From: Microbacterium foliorum | Lineage (GTDB): Bacteria > Actinomycetota > Actinomycetes > Actinomycetales > Microbacteriaceae | Assembly (NCBI RefSeq): GCF_003367705.1 | Contig: NZ_CP031425.1 | Location: 1,364,001 to 1,428,000 of the forward strand | DNA: 64,000 bases | Direction of reading: 5' to 3' | Shown: positions 27,933 to 36,673 of the stretch, piece after piece | How positions within the stretch are numbered: position 1 is the first letter of the stretch | Layout of the letters: every line of letters starts with the position of its first letter | The notes under the pieces: model-generated | Databases searched by the model: none | What the model saw: the letters and a program-made list of their open reading frames with translations, nothing else | What the model was told of the DNA's origin: nothing | Program-made: the position numbers and the translations under genes

Positions 27933-29387
27933 ATGGAATTCTCCGGCGAGTCGCCCGCAGTCGATCTGACCTATTCCGATGTGTTCCTGGTGCCGCGCCG
28001 ATCCGCGGTCACCAGCCGCCTGCAGGTCGATCTCGCCCCCCAGGACGGCACACCCGCGACCCTGCCGCTCGTCGCCTCGAACATGAACTCCGTGACGGGA
28101 CCGCGACTCGCCGCCGTGCTCGCCAGGCGCGGAGGCCTGGGAGTTCTGCCGCAGGACATGCCGCTGCAAGATCTCGATGCCGCGATCCGCGACGTCAAGG
28201 CGCAGCCCGTGCTGTGGGACACCCCGATCGTCCTCCCGCCCGAGGCGTCGGTGGCCGACGCTCTGCGGCTGATGCCGGCCACCGCCGGCCACGGCATCGT
28301 CGTCGCGTCGGGCGGGGCACCGCACCACGTCGAGCGGATCCTCGGCGTCCTTCCGGCCTCGCGCCTCGCGACGGCTCTGCCCGATGCGCAGCTGGGCGAC
28401 CTCGTGCACGGAGGCACGCCCTCCCTCGACGCCGAGGACATCGGATCGGAGCGTCACGCGTTCGACGTGATCACCGAGGCGGGGGCCGACATCGTCACGA
28501 TCGTCCGGCACGGGCACCTGGTCGGCACGCTCAGCGCGCGCAGCGCCCTGCGCTCGACCCTGTACCGGCCCGCGCTCGATGCGGACGGGCGTCTGGCGGT
28601 GGCGGCTGCCGTCGGGATCAACGGCGACGTCGCCTCGAAGGCGAGAGCGCTGGCGGCGGCCGGCGTCGACGTGCTGGTGGTCGACACCGCTCACGGTCAC
28701 CAGGAGGGGATGCTCGGCGCCCTGCGCGCCGTCGCCGACCTCGGCCTCGGCATCCCGCTCGTCGCCGGCAACATCGTGACTGCGGACGGGGTGCATGACC
28801 TGGTCGCGGCCGGTGCGTCGATCCTCAAGGTCGGCGTCGGACCCGGGGCGATGTGCACCACGAGGATGATGACCGCCGTCGGTCGCCCGCAGTTCTCCGC
28901 CGTTCTCGAGACGGCCGAGGCGGCGCGGGAGCTCGGTGCGCACGTGTGGGCGGACGGGGGAGTGCGCTACCCGCGCGACGTCGCGCTCGCGCTCGCCGCC
29001 GGCGCGGCATCCGTCATGGTCGGGTCCTGGTTCGCGGGCACGATCGAGGCCCCGGGCGAGCTGCAGACCGATGCGGACGGGCGCATCTACAAGGAATCCT
29101 GGGGGATGGCGTCGACGAAGGCCGTGCAGGCGCGGTTCGGACGCCTCGACGCGTACGAGCGCGCACGCAAGGAGCTCTTCGCGGAGGGGATCTCCTCGTC
29201 GAAGATCTACCTGGACCCGCTCCGCCCCGGCCTCGAGGATCTGCTCGACATGATCACCTCGGGCGTGCGGTCGTCGTTCACCTACGCCGGGGCCTCGTCG
29301 GTGCCGGAATTCCATCACCGCGCCCTCGTCGGGCTGCAATCCGCCGCCGGGTACGAAGAGGGCAAGGCGCTGCCGGTCAGCTGGTGA
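27933..29387 (+). CDS. guaB1: GuaB1-family IMP dehydrogenase-like enzyme, probably GMP reductase
   Basis: This 484-residue TIM-barrel enzyme has an inserted CBS pair (about residues 95-205) and the active-site loop VGPGAMCTTRMMTAVG with catalytic C308. Usual IMP dehydrogenase loops read GxGSICxT; this GAMCTT version defines the GuaB1 group. The mycobacterial GuaB1 was reported to be an NADPH-dependent GMP reductase regulated through its CBS domains, so GMP to IMP salvage is the likely role, by family. TAGCGT ends six bases before the ATG, so the mRNA is probably leaderless. It is divergent from kgd with a 159-base gap. Confidence 0.9.
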   Translation: MEFSGESPAVDLTYSDVFLVPRRSAVTSRLQVDLAPQDGTPATLPLVASNMNSVTGPRLAAVLARRGGLGVLPQDMPLQDLDAAIRDVKAQPVLWDTPIVLPPEASVADALRLMPATAGHGIVVASGGAPHHVERILGVLPASRLATALPDAQLGDLVHGGTPSLDAEDIGSERHAFDVITEAGADIVTIVRHGHLVGTLSARSALRSTLYRPALDADGRLAVAAAVGINGDVASKARALAAAGVDVLVVDTAHGHQEGMLGALRAVADLGLGIPLVAGNIVTADGVHDLVAAGASILKVGVGPGAMCTTRMMTAVGRPQFSAVLETAEAARELGAHVWADGGVRYPRDVALALAAGAASVMVGSWFAGTIEAPGELQTDADGRIYKESWGMASTKAVQARFGRLDAYERARKELFAEGISSSKIYLDPLRPGLEDLLDMITSGVRSSFTYAGASSVPEFHHRALVGLQSAAGYEEGKALPVSW

Positions 29388-29443
29388 CGAGGGCGGTGCC
29401 GCTTCTCCCCGCCACCGCGGCGATCCCGTAGAATCGTGGCACC

Positions 29444-29512
29444 ATGGACGACCCTCCCAGTTGCAGTACATCGCCCCAACGCCCGCCCCTCGGTGACGAG
29501 GGGAACCTCTGA
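29444..29512 (+). CDS. Possible 22-codon upstream ORF coupled to the CNNM gene
   Basis: A short frame (MDDPPSCSTSPQRPPLGDEG and two more residues) starts at ATG 29444, nine bases after TAGAAT, and its TGA overlaps the ATG of the next gene by one base (TGATG). The peptide is rich in proline and serine and resembles nothing known. It could be a leader whose [11 protein letters not shown] is coupled to the membrane protein gene, or merely the chance content of the leader. Low confidence. Confidence 0.35.
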   Translation: MDDPPSCSTSPQRPPLGDEGNL

Positions 29513-30828
29513 TGGACTACATCCTGCTGGGCGTGGGGCTGCTGCTCACCGTCGGCACAGGACTCTTCGTCGCGAGCGAGTTCGCTCTGGTCAATCTCGA
29601 CCGTGCCGATCTCGAGGCGCGTCAGGCACGGGGCGAATCCCGAGTCTCGCTCACCATCAGCGCGCTGCGGCACACGTCGACCCATCTCTCGTCGGCCCAG
29701 CTCGGCATCACCCTGACGACGCTGCTCACCGGATACACGATGGAGCCGGCGCTGTCGAACCTGCTGCGACCGACCCTCGTGGCCTGGAACATCCCCGAGG
29801 CGGCCGTCGCACCCATCGCGACCGTCGTGGCGATGCTCGTCGCGACGGTGCTCTCGATGATCCTCGGCGAGCTCGTGCCCAAGAACTTCGCCCTCGCGCT
29901 GCCGCTGGCGACCGCGAAACTCGTCATGCCGTTCCAGGTCGCCTTCACGACCGTGTTCAAGCCTGCCGTCGTCGTGCTCAACGGCAGCGCCAACGGCGTG
30001 CTCCGCAGCATCGGCATCGAACCCAAGGAGGAGCTCTCCGGCGCCCGCAGCGCCGAGGAGCTGTCGTCGCTCGTGCGCCGCTCGGCCAGTGCCGGCCTGC
30101 TGGAGGCCGACACGGCGAGCCTGCTGGACCGGACGCTGACGTTCTCCCGACTGACCGCCGCCGACGTGATGACGGCACGACCGAGCATGCACGCGCTCGC
30201 CGCGGGCGACTCCGCCGACGACGTCATCCAGCTCGCGCGACGCACCGGGCACAGCCGCTTTCCCGTGTACGACGACGACCTCGACGACATCACCGGCGTG
30301 GTGCATCTGAAGGCGGCGATCTCCGTTCCGCGTGAGCGCCGCGCCGAGGTGCCGGTGGGGGCGCTCTCCACCGACCCGCTGCGCGTGCCGGAGACCGTGC
30401 ACGTCGATGCGCTGATCTCGGAGCTCCGCGCCCGCGGCTACCAGCTCGCCGTCGTCGTCGACGAGTACGGCGGGACCGCCGGGCTCGTCACCCTGGAGGA
30501 TCTGGTCGAGGAGCTGGTGGGCGAGGTGTCCGACGAGCATGATCGCACCAGGGCAGGTGTCGTGCGCGGGCGCGACGGGATCACGTTCCCGGGGGAGCTG
30601 CGGCCCGACGAGCTGCGCCGCCGAGCCGGCGTGGAGGTTCCCGAGGGAGACGTCTACGACACGGTCGCCGGATACGTCATGAGCGTGCTCGAGCGCGTTC
30701 CCGTCGTGGGTGACGAGGTCGACCTGGAGAGCGGGACGCTGAAAGTGGTCCGCATGGACGGACGCCGTGTCGACCGCATCCGCTACGCGCCGCATCCCGA
30801 TCTGACGGCGGAGGTGGTGGCCCGATGA
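29512..30828 (+). CDS. CNNM/CBS-domain membrane protein with CorC/HlyC tail (HlyC/CorC family)
   Basis: This 438-residue protein has a CNNM (DUF21) transmembrane domain (about residues 1-190, with the [12 protein letters not shown] motif), two CBS domains (about 205-330) and a CorC/HlyC C-terminal domain (about 345-435). Family members are linked to magnesium or other metal transport; some are annotated as hemolysins on weak grounds. A GAGGGG about eight bases before ATG 29512 can serve as the ribosome binding site. The stop overlaps the next gene (ATGA), a paralogue, so the two are probably made together. Confidence 0.92.
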   Translation: MDYILLGVGLLLTVGTGLFVASEFALVNLDRADLEARQARGESRVSLTISALRHTSTHLSSAQLGITLTTLLTGYTMEPALSNLLRPTLVAWNIPEAAVAPIATVVAMLVATVLSMILGELVPKNFALALPLATAKLVMPFQVAFTTVFKPAVVVLNGSANGVLRSIGIEPKEELSGARSAEELSSLVRRSASAGLLEADTASLLDRTLTFSRLTAADVMTARPSMHALAAGDSADDVIQLARRTGHSRFPVYDDDLDDITGVVHLKAAISVPRERRAEVPVGALSTDPLRVPETVHVDALISELRARGYQLAVVVDEYGGTAGLVTLEDLVEELVGEVSDEHDRTRAGVVRGRDGITFPGELRPDELRRRAGVEVPEGDVYDTVAGYVMSVLERVPVVGDEVDLESGTLKVVRMDGRRVDRIRYAPHPDLTAEVVAR

Positions 30829-31886
30829 ACGACTGGGGAGGACTGGCCTGGCTGGTCGTGCTGCTCGTGGCCAACGCGTTCTTCGTCGGCGCCGAGTTCG
30901 CGGTGATCTCCGCGCGTCGCTCGCAGATCGAGCCGAAGGCCGATCGCGGATCGCGCGCCGCGAAGACCGCGCTCTACGCGATGGAGCACGCGACGCTCAT
31001 GCTCGCGACCTCGCAGCTCGGCATCACGATCTGCTCGCTGCTGATCCTGAACGTGTCCGAGCCCGCCATCCATCATCTGCTCGCCGTGCCGCTGCACGAG
31101 ATCGGCTGGTCGGATGCGGTCGTCGACGCCGTGTCGTTCACGATCGCCCTGCTGATCGTCTCGTTCCTGCACGTCGTGTTCGGCGAGATGGTCCCGAAGA
31201 ACCTGGCCTTCTCGGTGCCGGAGCGGGCCGTGCTGATCCTCGCGCCTCCTCTCGTGCTGGTGTCGAAGATCTTCATGCCCGTGATCTGGGTGCTCAACGC
31301 CGCGGCGAACGGCGTGCTCCGACTCTTCCGGGTCGAGCCGAAGAACGAGGCCGCATCGACGTTCACTCTCGACGAGGTCGCGACGATCGTCGATCAGTCG
31401 AGGCGCGAGGGTGTGCTCACGGACACCGCCGGAACCGTCGCCGCCGCCGTCGAATTCACCGACAAGAAGGCTCGCGACGTGGCCGTGCCGCTGAGTGATC
31501 TGGTCACGCTGCCGCTGACCACCACGCCGGACGACATCGAGAAGGCAGTGGCCCGATACGGCTTCTCGCGCTACGTGATCGTCGATGACGAGGGGGTGCC
31601 GGTCGGCTACGTCCACCTCAAGGACATCCTGCGGGCGGCGGACGGCCCCGACGCCGACGCCAAGCTCGTCGAGCCGCTGCCGTCGAAGCGGATCAACCAC
31701 ATGGTTCCTGTGCAGGAGGACACGGACCTGGAGGATGCGCTCGCCGTCATGCGGCGCGCGGGACGACACCTCGCGAAGGTGCGCGACGCGCAGGGCCGCA
31801 CGACCGCCGTCCTGTTCCTCGAGGACATCCTCGAGGAACTCGTCGGAGAGGTGCAGGACGCGACGCGTCGCATCCGCGGGCACTGA
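30825..31886 (+). CDS. CNNM/CBS-domain membrane protein without CorC tail
   Basis: This 353-residue paralogue of the preceding gene has a CNNM domain (about residues 1-195, FGEMVPKNLAFSVP) and a CBS pair (about 210-340), but ends there and lacks the CorC/HlyC domain. Tandem long and short copies are usual in actinobacteria and may act as a heteromer; that is inference. A strong terminator follows. Confidence 0.92.
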   Translation: MNDWGGLAWLVVLLVANAFFVGAEFAVISARRSQIEPKADRGSRAAKTALYAMEHATLMLATSQLGITICSLLILNVSEPAIHHLLAVPLHEIGWSDAVVDAVSFTIALLIVSFLHVVFGEMVPKNLAFSVPERAVLILAPPLVLVSKIFMPVIWVLNAAANGVLRLFRVEPKNEAASTFTLDEVATIVDQSRREGVLTDTAGTVAAAVEFTDKKARDVAVPLSDLVTLPLTTTPDDIEKAVARYGFSRYVIVDDEGVPVGYVHLKDILRAADGPDADAKLVEPLPSKRINHMVPVQEDTDLEDALAVMRRAGRHLAKVRDAQGRTTAVLFLEDILEELVGEVQDATRRIRGH

Positions 31887-31901
31887 TCATCGCCGAGCGA
31901 C

Positions 31902-31937
31902 GAAGCCCCTCCGATCCCTGTGGATCGGAGGGGCTTC
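31902..31937. terminator. Bidirectional terminator after the CNNM pair
   Basis: A perfect 16-bp stem (31902-31917 with 31922-31937) with a 4-base loop ends in GGGGCTTCTCG. It is between converging stops at 31886 and 31964. Confidence 0.9.
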
Positions 31938-31963
31938 TCGCTGTCGGCGGTGAGTGCGGTCGA

Positions 31964-33031
31964 TCAGCGCCAGTGCGCGCGCTCGTACTGCGGCGGCCAG
32001 GCGATGTCGTCGCCGAGCTCATGGGCGGCGCGGAGCGCGAAGTGGGGGTCGCGCAACCACTCGCGGCCGGCGAAGATCGCGTCGGCCGCACCCTCGGAGA
32101 GCACCTGCTCGGCCTGCTCGGCGGCGGTGATCAGTCCGACCGCGGAGACCGGGATGCGCCCGCCCTGACGGACGGTCTCGGCGAGCGGCACCTGATACCC
32201 GGGGAAGACGCTGATCTGCTGATGAGCGACCAGGCCGCCGCTGGACACGTCGATGAGGTCGGCACCGCGGTCGGTGGCCCACGCCCCGACGGTCGCGGCT
32301 TCGTCGGGGGTGAAGCCGCCGTCGGCGTGGTCGGTCGCGGAGATGCGCACGAACAGCGGCACGCCCTCGCCCGCGGCCTCGCGCACCGCCTCGACCACGC
32401 GGAGGAGGAGCCGAGCCCGGTTCTCGAGCGAGCCGCCGTAGTCGTCGTCGCGCAGGTTGGACAGCGGCGACAGGAACTGGTGCAGCAGGTAGCCGTGCGC
32501 GCCGTGGATCTCGAGCACGTCGAAGCCGGCCTCGATCGCCCGGCGCGCGGCGGAGGCGAACCCGGTCACGATCGCCTCGATCCCGTCGGCGTCGAGCGCG
32601 ACGGGCTCTGCGAAGCCCTCGTAGGCGATCGCGGAGGGGGCGGTCGTGGTCCAGCCGCCCTCTGACTGCGGCACCGAGCCCTGGTGCTCGGCCCACGGCC
32701 ACCAGGTCGAGGCCTTGCGACCTGCGTGGGCGAGCTGGATGCCGGCCTTCGCGCCGCGCGCATGGATCGCGGACACGATCGGCGTCCAGGCGTCGCGCTG
32801 CTCGTCGTTCCAGAGCCCGACGTCCTGCGGCGAGATGCGTCCCTCCGGCACGACACCGGCCGCCTCGGCCACGATGAGCCCGGCGCCGCCCGAGGCGAAC
32901 TGGGCGAGGTGCGTGTGGTGCCATTCCTGCACGACGCCGTCGATCGCGCTGTACATGCACATGGGGGACACCCAGAGACGGTTGCGGAAGGTGACGGATC
33001 GGATGCTGAGAGGGGAGAAGAGGATGCTCAC
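31964..33031 (-). CDS. NADPH:flavin oxidoreductase of the old yellow enzyme class (YqjM/NamA type)
   Basis: This 355-residue FMN-dependent TIM-barrel ene-reductase reduces activated C=C bonds in enones and related stress products. Motifs are SPMCMYSA near the N-terminus (thermophilic-like/YqjM class cysteine), QLAHAGRKAS, the catalytic-site pair in EIHGAHGYLLHQFLSPLSN and YGGSLENRARL. GTG 33031 is six bases after TAGCGT on the minus strand, so it is probably leaderless. The promoter is back-to-back with that of nnrD. Confidence 0.9.
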   Translation of the reverse strand: MSILFSPLSIRSVTFRNRLWVSPMCMYSAIDGVVQEWHHTHLAQFASGGAGLIVAEAAGVVPEGRISPQDVGLWNDEQRDAWTPIVSAIHARGAKAGIQLAHAGRKASTWWPWAEHQGSVPQSEGGWTTTAPSAIAYEGFAEPVALDADGIEAIVTGFASAARRAIEAGFDVLEIHGAHGYLLHQFLSPLSNLRDDDYGGSLENRARLLLRVVEAVREAAGEGVPLFVRISATDHADGGFTPDEAATVGAWATDRGADLIDVSSGGLVAHQQISVFPGYQVPLAETVRQGGRIPVSAVGLITAAEQAEQVLSEGAADAIFAGREWLRDPHFALRAAHELGDDIAWPPQYERAHWR

Positions 33032-33037
33032 CCCTCG

Positions 33038-33080
33038 ACGCTAGCGCCGTCTCGAGGGGCAGGGGTCGTCGGACTAACGT
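33038..33080. promoter_or_regulatory. Divergent pair of -10-like elements for the ene-reductase gene and nnrD
   Basis: Minus-strand TAGCGT (33043-33038) is six bases before GTG 33031, and plus-strand TAACGT (33075-33080) is six bases before ATG 33087. The whole divergent control region is only 55 bases, so the two promoters must overlap in their upstream parts and may compete. Confidence 0.5.
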
Positions 33081-33086
33081 GGACTC

Positions 33087-33929
33087 ATGCCCGATGCGCG
33101 CGAGTGGTCCCGAGAAGACACGGCACGTCTGGTGCGGGTGCCGGGGCCGGAGGACGACAAGTACTCCCGCGGTGTCGTCGGTCTCCGCACGGGGTCGCCG
33201 GCCTATCCCGGCGCGGCCGTGCTCGGGGTCGAGGCCGCCTGGCGCTCCGGTGCCGGCTTCGTGCGCTACATCGGCGAGGGACGCGCGGCGGATGCCGTGA
33301 TCGCCCGCCGCCCCGAGACGGTGGTGAGCGCGCACGCGGCCGGAGCGCGGGTGGGCGTCTGGGTGATCGGATCGGGGACGGATGCCGCGAGTCGCAGCCC
33401 CGAGGCGGAGCAGGAGCTGCGTGCGCTGCTCGACGGGTCGGTGCCCGTGGTCGTCGACGCCGGCGCTCTCGACCTCACGCCCGGACGGCGCGCACCGCTG
33501 CTCCTGACCCCCCACGGCGGGGAATTCGCCCGTCTCGCACGCCAGCTCGGCGCGGAACCGGGCGACGACCGTACCGTCGGCGCCCGCCGGGTCGCGCAGG
33601 AACTCGGCGCGACCGTTCTGCTCAAGGGCGCGCGCACGCTCATCGCCGATCCGGACGGAACGCTGATCACCGTCGACGCGGGCACGGGGTGGTTGGCGAC
33701 GGCCGGCACCGGCGACGTGCTCGGTGGGGTGCTCGGCGCCCTCCTCGCCGCGAACTCGGGCACCGACGCGTCGATCGCCGAGATCGCGGCGGCGGGCGCG
33801 TGGCTCCACGGCCATGCCGGTCGACTCGCGTCCGGCATCGGGGCGGACGGCGGTGCGCACGGGCATCCGATCGTCGCGCTGGATGTGGCGGAGGCGCTGC
33901 CGCGCGCGATCGTGGACGTCCTCGCGTGA
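33087..33929 (+). CDS. nnrD: ADP-dependent NAD(P)H-hydrate dehydratase
   Basis: This 280-residue ribokinase-fold enzyme repairs hydrated NAD(P)H in an ADP-dependent reaction. It shows KYSRGVVGLRTGSPAYPGAA at the N-terminus, LTPHGGEFARL, VLLKGARTLIAD and the GTGDVLGGVLGA anion-hole/catalytic loop. The epimerase (NnrE) domain that is fused in some bacteria is absent. TAACGT precedes the ATG by six bases. The stop overlaps the next start (GTGA). Confidence 0.93.
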   Translation: MPDAREWSREDTARLVRVPGPEDDKYSRGVVGLRTGSPAYPGAAVLGVEAAWRSGAGFVRYIGEGRAADAVIARRPETVVSAHAAGARVGVWVIGSGTDAASRSPEAEQELRALLDGSVPVVVDAGALDLTPGRRAPLLLTPHGGEFARLARQLGAEPGDDRTVGARRVAQELGATVLLKGARTLIADPDGTLITVDAGTGWLATAGTGDVLGGVLGALLAANSGTDASIAEIAAAGAWLHGHAGRLASGIGADGGAHGHPIVALDVAEALPRAIVDVLA

Positions 33930-35164
33930 GCCGTCGCTCGGCCATCGGCATCGTCGCGCCCTGGTGCGCGTTCCTGCTCGTGCATGTCATCGTCGCGGTG
34001 TCGGGATGGCTGCTCCCCAGCCAGCCGATGGGCGATGTGGTGCTCGTCTACGAGCCGTGGTCGACCGCGGCTCTCTCCGGCGGCCCGATCGTGGGCGTCA
34101 CCGAGACCTGGGTGTACCCGCAGCTCGCGCTCGTGCCCATGCTCGTCGCCAAGATCCTCTCCCTCCCGCTGATCGCGGCGATGGGGGTCTCCGGCGCCTA
34201 TCTGATCGCCTGGGCGGTGATGGTCACGGTGCTCGACGCGATCGCATTCGTCGTGCTGCTCGGTCGGTCGCCCTCGCGTCCGCGTCGACTCGCCGCCTGG
34301 TTCTGGATCGCCGCGCTGCTGCTGCTCGGCCCCATCGCGATGTACCGGATCGATGCCGTCACGGTGCCGCTCGCGGTGATCGGCGGACTCTGGCTCACGC
34401 GTCGCCCCGCTCTCGCGGCCGCGCTGCTGACGGTCGGGGCCTGGATCAAGATCTGGCCGGGGGCGCTGCTGCTCGCGGCCCTCGTGGCGGCGCGCAGCAG
34501 GATGCGGATGCTGCTCACCGCGGCCGCCGTGACCGCCGGCGTGATCGTGCTCCTGCTCGCGCTCGGCGCCGATTCCGAGATCCTCGGATTCCTCACCGAG
34601 CAGACCGGGCGCGGCCTGCAGATCGAGGCGGTCGCGGCGACCCCCTTCCTCTGGCTCGCGGTCGCAGGCTCCGCGCGCATCGAGTACAGCTACGACATCC
34701 TCACCTTCCAGATCGGCGCGCCGGGAGCGGATGCCGTCAGCGCGGTGCTCACCCCGGTGATGGTCGTGCTCGTCGTCGTCATCACGATCGTCGGCGCTGT
34801 CAAGGCGACGCGGGGGGCGTCCTTCTCCCGCCTGTTCCCGCCGCTCGCGCTGTCGCTCGTCACCGCCCTGATCGTGGTGAACAAGGTGGGGTCGCCGCAG
34901 TTCCAGACGTGGCTGATCGCACCCGCCGTGCTCTGGCTGGTGCTCGACCGCGCGCGGGCCGGCGTCCCCGCCGTCATCGTTCTGGCGCTCTGCGCGCTCA
35001 CCTGCCTCGTCTACCCGCTGAACTACGATGCGCTGCTGCGCGCCGAGATCCTCCCCGTCGCGATGCTGACCCTGCGGAACGTCCTTCTCATCGTGGCGCT
35101 CGTCGTCGGCATCCGCGCCCTCACCCGAGTACCCGCACATCGACCCTCAACGAACCGGGAGTGA
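33926..35164 (+). CDS. Polytopic membrane protein, glycosyltransferase 87-like (DUF2029)
   Basis: This 412-residue protein has about ten to eleven hydrophobic segments and a short loop after the first (MGDVVLVYEPWSTAA) containing acidic residues, as in polyprenol-phosphate-mannose-dependent GT87/GT-C glycosyltransferases. KIWPGALLLAALVA matches the usual FKPYP/KIWP-like motif of this family. It probably adds a mannose or arabinose-type sugar to an envelope glycan; the acceptor is unknown. The GTG start overlaps nnrD by four bases, and the next gene follows after three bases. Confidence 0.82.
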   Translation: MSRRSAIGIVAPWCAFLLVHVIVAVSGWLLPSQPMGDVVLVYEPWSTAALSGGPIVGVTETWVYPQLALVPMLVAKILSLPLIAAMGVSGAYLIAWAVMVTVLDAIAFVVLLGRSPSRPRRLAAWFWIAALLLLGPIAMYRIDAVTVPLAVIGGLWLTRRPALAAALLTVGAWIKIWPGALLLAALVAARSRMRMLLTAAAVTAGVIVLLLALGADSEILGFLTEQTGRGLQIEAVAATPFLWLAVAGSARIEYSYDILTFQIGAPGADAVSAVLTPVMVVLVVVITIVGAVKATRGASFSRLFPPLALSLVTALIVVNKVGSPQFQTWLIAPAVLWLVLDRARAGVPAVIVLALCALTCLVYPLNYDALLRAEILPVAMLTLRNVLLIVALVVGIRALTRVPAHRPSTNRE

Positions 35165-35167
35165 ACC

Positions 35168-35494
35168 ATGCTGATCGCCTTCTCCGTCGCCCCGAGCGGC
35201 ACCCCCTCCGACGGATCGGAGCGCTCCGACGCCTCCGTGCACGACGCGGTGGCCGCTGCGGTCCGCGTCGTGCGCGAATCCGGCCTCGCGCATCGCACGA
35301 CGAGCATGTTCACCGAGATCGAAGGCCCGGACTGGGACAGCGTGATGGACGTCGTCAAGCGCGCCACCGAGGCCGTGATGCCGTTCGGGTCGAGGGTGTC
35401 GCTCGTGCTCAAGGCCGACATCCGGCCCGGATACTCGGGAGAGCTCGACGCGAAGATCGAGCGGCTCGAGGCGGCGATGGACGACTCGGAGTAG
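35168..35494 (+). CDS. YkoF/MTH1187-like thiamine-binding domain protein
   Basis: This 108-residue ferredoxin-like fold protein matches the MTH1187/YkoF family (LIAFSVAPSG, SVHDAVAAAVRVVRESGL, HRTTSMFTEIEG, VSLVLKADIRPG). Relatives bind thiamine or pyrimidine precursors and some accompany thiamine transporters, but none is adjacent. It follows the GT87-like gene by three bases, so it is probably co-transcribed. Confidence 0.82.
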   Translation: MLIAFSVAPSGTPSDGSERSDASVHDAVAAAVRVVRESGLAHRTTSMFTEIEGPDWDSVMDVVKRATEAVMPFGSRVSLVLKADIRPGYSGELDAKIERLEAAMDDSE

Positions 35495-35511
35495 GGGTTC
35501 GCCGCGTCACG

Positions 35512-35970
35512 TCAGTCGTGAAGGCGTGCTCCCTTGATCATGCGGTCGATCGCATGGCGCGGGCCGCGGAGTGCGACGCCGACGAGATCGAGGTCGCGAG
35601 CCGCGACCGCTGCGACGGCCGCGCGATTGGCCTCATCGTGCCCGGTCGCGAACAGCTCCCGCGTCCATACGGCGATCGCCACGTCGGCGCGGGCCGTGGC
35701 CTTGCCGCGCGCGGCCCCGAGCAGCGCGGCATCCGCCGTCATCACCAGCACAGGCTGGCGGAGCATGGGGAGGTAGATGTTGTCGTCGCCGTCGCGGTAT
35801 GGGTCGCCGGTGAGACCCGGGGCGCTCACGGCGATACCCGACATCAGGAACGACGTGACGTTCAGCTCCTGCCATGCGGTGAGTCCTTCGCTCAGGAGGA
35901 CGACGACCTTCGTGTCGAAACGGGGAGATGCGGCGGACGGCGGAACGGTCGGCTGTGAGGCGGTGGTCAT
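35512..35970 (-). CDS. DUF2000 domain protein
   Basis: This 152-residue soluble protein has the DUF2000 signature (TKVVVLLSEGLTAWQELNVT near the N-terminus, LPMLRQPVLVM, and DLDLVGVALRGPRHAIDRM near the C-terminus). The family resembles peptidyl-tRNA hydrolase II in fold, and no activity is established that I can name with confidence. It is divergent from an AraC-type gene, the arrangement often seen for this family. Here that regulator appears broken, so control of this gene may be lost. Confidence 0.85.
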   Translation of the reverse strand: MTTASQPTVPPSAASPRFDTKVVVLLSEGLTAWQELNVTSFLMSGIAVSAPGLTGDPYRDGDDNIYLPMLRQPVLVMTADAALLGAARGKATARADVAIAVWTRELFATGHDEANRAAVAAVAARDLDLVGVALRGPRHAIDRMIKGARLHD

Positions 35971-36018
35971 GGTTCCACGATCGCCCGGCCGCACAGGATC
36001 GTCTTGTACGTTTCTTGC

Positions 36019-36664
36019 ATGCCGGAACTCCTGCGAGCGTGGCACCCTGCAGTGCCGTCGGTGCGCGAGGTGTATCACGCGTCGTTCGATCACGCCTATC
36101 CGCCGCACGCCCATGACGGGTGGACGGTGATGCTCGTGGACGAGGGCGCCGTCTCCTACGACCTGGGACGATCGGCGCACATCGCGGCACCGGGCGCCGT
36201 GACCGTGCTGCCGCCGGGGATCTCGCACAACGGCCGATCCGCGGTCGACGGCAGGATCTATCGCAAGCGCGTGGTGTATCTGGACAGCGCGTGGCTGCCC
36301 GGGCACTCCGCGGGGCGGTCGGTCTCGAGGCCGACTCTCACGAGCACTGCGGCGCTGAGGGCGGCGCGACGGGTGCATGCTGCGCTCGACGAGCCCGGCG
36401 ACCTGCTCGCGGCCGAGCACTGGACGCTTGCGCTGCAGCGGAGTGCACCCCAGCCACCTCACGAGGGCGTTCACCCAGAGCTACGGGCTGGCTCCTCATC
36501 AGTACGTCCTCAGCCGACGGATCGACCTGGCGCGCCGGATGCTCGTCGAGGGCGCGTCCCCCGCATCGGCCGCGGCGCACGCGGGATTCTTCGACCAGGC
36601 CCACCTCACCCGTCACTTCCGACGGGTGCTCGGCACGACGCCGGGCGCCTTCGCCACCCGGTAG
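36019..36664 (+). pseudogene. Frameshifted, internally deleted AraC family regulator
   Basis: The N-terminal cupin-like sensing domain (MPELLRAWHP to AAEHWTLALQR, about 141 residues) is in one frame, ending near 36441. The C-terminal AraC helix-turn-helix part (SGVHPSHLTRAF, YGLAPHQYVLSRRIDLARRM, GFFDQAHLTRHFRRVLG) continues in the next frame to 36664. The two domains meet with almost no linker, about 50 residues fewer than in intact relatives, so a deletion whose length is not a multiple of three is likely. The first frame reads on to 36690 as nonsense. A leaderless-type TACGTT lies six bases before the ATG. The intact gene would have regulated the adjacent DUF2000 gene. Confidence 0.8.
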
Positions 36665-36673
36665 CATTGACGG

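Noticed and set aside
24090..29471. Apparent 1793-residue kgd with a 560-residue N-terminal extension
   Set aside because: The extension lies antisense to guaB1 and matches nothing; the family starts just before the ANSWLVEELYEQF segment, so GTG 27773 (or ATG 27806) is the start.
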